DNA of 32,922 nt from an uncultured Clostridium sp. (GTDB lineage Bacteria; Cyanobacteriota; Vampirovibrionia; Gastranaerophilales; Gastranaerophilaceae): assembly GCA_905212085.1 (NCBI GenBank), contig CAJMDF010000021.1, positions 1 through 32,922 of the forward strand, given 5' to 3'. The stretch's first letter is position 1; each line of letters starts with the position of its first letter. The notes under the pieces were generated by a model. The model was not told the origin of the DNA. It searched no databases and was given only the letters and a program-made list of their open reading frames with translations. This document shows, piece after piece, positions 31,007 to 32,922 of the stretch. The position numbers were made by a program, and so were the translations under genes.

Positions 31007-32872
31007 ATGTTAGATTTTAAATCTCAAAACGATAAAGAAAGAGAGTTTTTTAATCAAGATTTTTCTGTAGTTAATGAGCTTTTAAAAAGGATAAGAAAAG
31101 CTTTAGTAACTGGTAAATCTATTAATATTTCTGATCTTGATTTTTCCGGAATTATTAATTTTAATCCGCATGAAACCTTGATATATATTTCTTTATTTCA
31201 GAGCGGTCAAAAGTTTATTCGTTACGGAAGTAAAAGAAAAGATTTGGAAACAACTATAAATCGTGATATTGAAATGCTCAGAAAAAATAAAAATTTCCCA
31301 AATTTTTCAGTCAATGATGAAAATTCTTGCAGAATAATGCTTGAATACATAATTGACAGAAAGAAAATTAATAAAAGAGAATTAAACTCTGAACGTTTTG
31401 ATAATGGTAGATTTGAAATCGGAATTAACGGTCTTGAATTAAGAAAAGATGGAATTTCTTATTACTATATGCCAACTGATGCTATTACTTTGAGTCATAT
31501 GGGGTTACGTGCAGCATTGCAGACTTTGGTAAGGAAAACTCCTATTGCAAAATTGACTAATAGTATATCAGAAAGATTGAATATTTTATCGGCTTCTGAT
31601 GATTATGAATATTATTTATTTAGAAGTAGAACATTTATTACATATAAAAATGAGTGTATCCCCCTTTATCGCGGTAATATCAGATTCACAGAATTTAGTT
31701 ATGATGTTTTATTTAATCAAGTTATAAAATCTGTTGATTGGATTTTAGATAATATGTATGAAGATGGACGCTTTTTGTATTATTACGATTGTTGTGATGA
31801 TACATATAAGGACCATGAACACCCTAATAGGCCTGAAAATAATTTATATTACAATGATTTACGGCATTGTGGCGGAGTAATTGCTCTTATCAGAGCTTAT
31901 GAATTAACTTCTGATGAAAAATATATAAAAGCTGCTAAAAAAGCTCTTAATTGGTCTGTGTCTATTTCAAAGGTGCATGATACAAAATGGGGTAAGGCAT
32001 ATTATGCTTTTTATAATAATAAAGCAAAACTTGGCGGAACAGGTGTTTTGCTTGTAGCAATGATGCAATATCGTTCTTTTACAGGTGATAAATCTTTTGA
32101 TGAATATATAAAAGGGTATACAAGACACATTTTGAGCAGAGTTTATAAAAATGGTGAAATCCTCGGTTACTATATTCATCCTAAATATCATAATGGTGAA
32201 CCTCTTATAAATATGACTGATGAAGAAAGAAAAGAAACATTTTCTTTCTATTATCCTGGAGAAGCTCTCCTTGGTCTGGCTCTATTTGCTAATAATTTCT
32301 TTGACGATGAAAATTTAGCCAAAGAAGTTCGAAAAATAGCTAAAATAGCTCTTGATTGGATTGTAGATGAAAGACCTAAAATTTATGCTGATTTATTTAC
32401 TGCATTGCCATCAGATGCTTGGTTAATGCAGGCAATAGAAGAATGGTGCAAAGATAAAGATTTTCAAAAACAGAATTATATTAATTTTGTCTTTACTGAT
32501 GCTGCAACTATGGTTGAAAAAACTTATAAAAGAGATGATTCTCCTTATATTGACTATGAGGGCGGGTATTATTACGAATATGGAGATCATTATTTCCCTG
32601 ATGGCGCAAGATCTGAAGGGCTTGTTGCTGCCTATTATTTGGCAAAATATTTAAAAATGGATAATTTGGCGCAAAAACTTTTAAATGCATGTAAAAAAGT
32701 TGCGATGTGTCAATTCCATCTTTTTAATGATGAATTAAACAATTATTCTCATAAAAATCAAGAACGATCTAAAAATTCAATAAGATTTAAAGCAACCCGA
32801 CAATGGGTAAGAGTTGATTCTATACAACACGTTTCCTGTTTCTTTGCACGATTGTATAAAGCAGAAAATTAG
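31007..32872 (+). CDS. Uncharacterised large protein with alpha/alpha-toroid-like C-terminal half
   Basis: A 621-residue protein that I cannot assign. The C-terminal part (about 230-620) alternates amphipathic helix pairs with Tyr/Trp/Gly/His-rich loops (NDLRHCGGVIALIRAYEL, YYPGEALLGLALFANN, PDGARSEGLVAAYYLAKYL). This resembles an (alpha/alpha) toroid, as in six-hairpin glycosidases and epimerases, so a carbohydrate-active role is possible. The N-terminal 190 residues faintly resemble the AMMECR1 fold (GQKFIRYG, then GINGLELRKDGISYYYMP) but lack its RGCIG motif. There is no signal peptide, so it is probably cytoplasmic. The frame opens at a TTG at 31001, but the ATG at 31007 is the likely start. 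Its last bases lie inside the 55-nt repeat. Confidence 0.72.
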   Translation: MLDFKSQNDKEREFFNQDFSVVNELLKRIRKALVTGKSINISDLDFSGIINFNPHETLIYISLFQSGQKFIRYGSKRKDLETTINRDIEMLRKNKNFPNFSVNDENSCRIMLEYIIDRKKINKRELNSERFDNGRFEIGINGLELRKDGISYYYMPTDAITLSHMGLRAALQTLVRKTPIAKLTNSISERLNILSASDDYEYYLFRSRTFITYKNECIPLYRGNIRFTEFSYDVLFNQVIKSVDWILDNMYEDGRFLYYYDCCDDTYKDHEHPNRPENNLYYNDLRHCGGVIALIRAYELTSDEKYIKAAKKALNWSVSISKVHDTKWGKAYYAFYNNKAKLGGTGVLLVAMMQYRSFTGDKSFDEYIKGYTRHILSRVYKNGEILGYYIHPKYHNGEPLINMTDEERKETFSFYYPGEALLGLALFANNFFDDENLAKEVRKIAKIALDWIVDERPKIYADLFTALPSDAWLMQAIEEWCKDKDFQKQNYINFVFTDAATMVEKTYKRDDSPYIDYEGGYYYEYGDHYFPDGARSEGLVAAYYLAKYLKMDNLAQKLLNACKKVAMCQFHLFNDELNNYSHKNQERSKNSIRFKATRQWVRVDSIQHVSCFFARLYKAEN

Positions 32873-32922
32873 CATAAAAAAAAACGACTAAACAGTCGTT
32901 AGGGAAAAAAGGGAAAGGAAAC
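32868..32922. repeat. 55-nt direct repeat, copy 2, truncated by the window end
   Basis: Identical to 15777-15831. The stop codon of the preceding gene (32870-32872) lies inside it. The hairpin with its nine-base T run would terminate a minus-strand transcript arriving from beyond the window. Confidence 0.95.

Noticed and set aside
1..32922. tRNA, rRNA, riboswitch or phage genes
   Set aside because: I looked for cloverleaf-like and known conserved RNA motifs in the gaps and saw none; no phage structural or integrase genes are present.

Overview
The window (about 30% G+C, standard code) looks like a contig from a non-photosynthetic cyanobacterial relative, most likely a gut Gastranaerophilales (Vampirovibrionia, 'Melainabacteria'). 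Three observations point there. The ATP synthase operon runs a-c-b'-b-delta-alpha-gamma with two different b-type subunits, and beta and epsilon are absent, as in cyanobacteria. A matrixin-like protease resembles cyanobacterial forms. One 353-aa protein begins with an ASQAR-type sequence that I recall, unverified, from this lineage. The lineage call is an inference from gene content. No tRNA, rRNA, CRISPR array or transposase was seen, and no gene-free stretch exceeds 300 bases.

Layout: 1-345 holds a small XRE regulator and a shared bidirectional terminator. 346-5383 (minus) is the ATP synthase operon. 5494-9503 (plus) is birA-oadG-oadA-oadB, a biotin-dependent Na+-pumping oxaloacetate decarboxylase with its own biotin ligase. 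9559-11900 has a small unknown gene, a PurN-like formyltransferase with an altered catalytic triad, and glgC. 12036-13267 is a coupled pair of unknown membrane-associated proteins. 13256-14407 (minus) is an ECF sigma factor with its zinc-finger anti-sigma factor. 14511-18417 (minus) has a LeuC-type dehydratase, the unusual 353-aa cysteine-free protein, and a LeuA/NifV-family synthase. 18555-20147 is a TPR protein. 20150-22694 (minus) is an orphan sensor histidine kinase with a small unknown exported protein. 22742-30895 (minus) has ybaK, an FAD dehydrogenase, a matrixin-like protease and scpB-scpA-smc. 31007-32872 (plus) is a large unknown protein with a helical-toroid-like C-terminal half.

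How the genes fit together: BirA would attach biotin to Lys560 of OadA; OadA and OadB then couple oxaloacetate decarboxylation to Na+ export. The ATP synthase c subunit looks H+-type, so the Na+ and H+ circuits are probably separate. Smc, ScpA and ScpB form the chromosome condensin. LeuC and the LeuA/NifV-like synthase suggest 2-oxoacid chain elongation, but each is separately transcribed and the exact pathway is open.

Most worth a second look: (1) a 55-nt sequence containing the terminator behind the 353-aa gene recurs exactly at the window's last base, starting precisely where the flanks diverge, which suggests an unseen, convergently oriented paralogue of that gene; (2) the 353-aa family itself; (3) overlapping face-to-face promoters between the LeuA-like gene and the TPR gene, with a dyad that exactly fills the -35/-10 spacer; (4) two apparently leaderless genes; (5) a hairpin that masks the ribosome-binding site of the ECF sigma factor.
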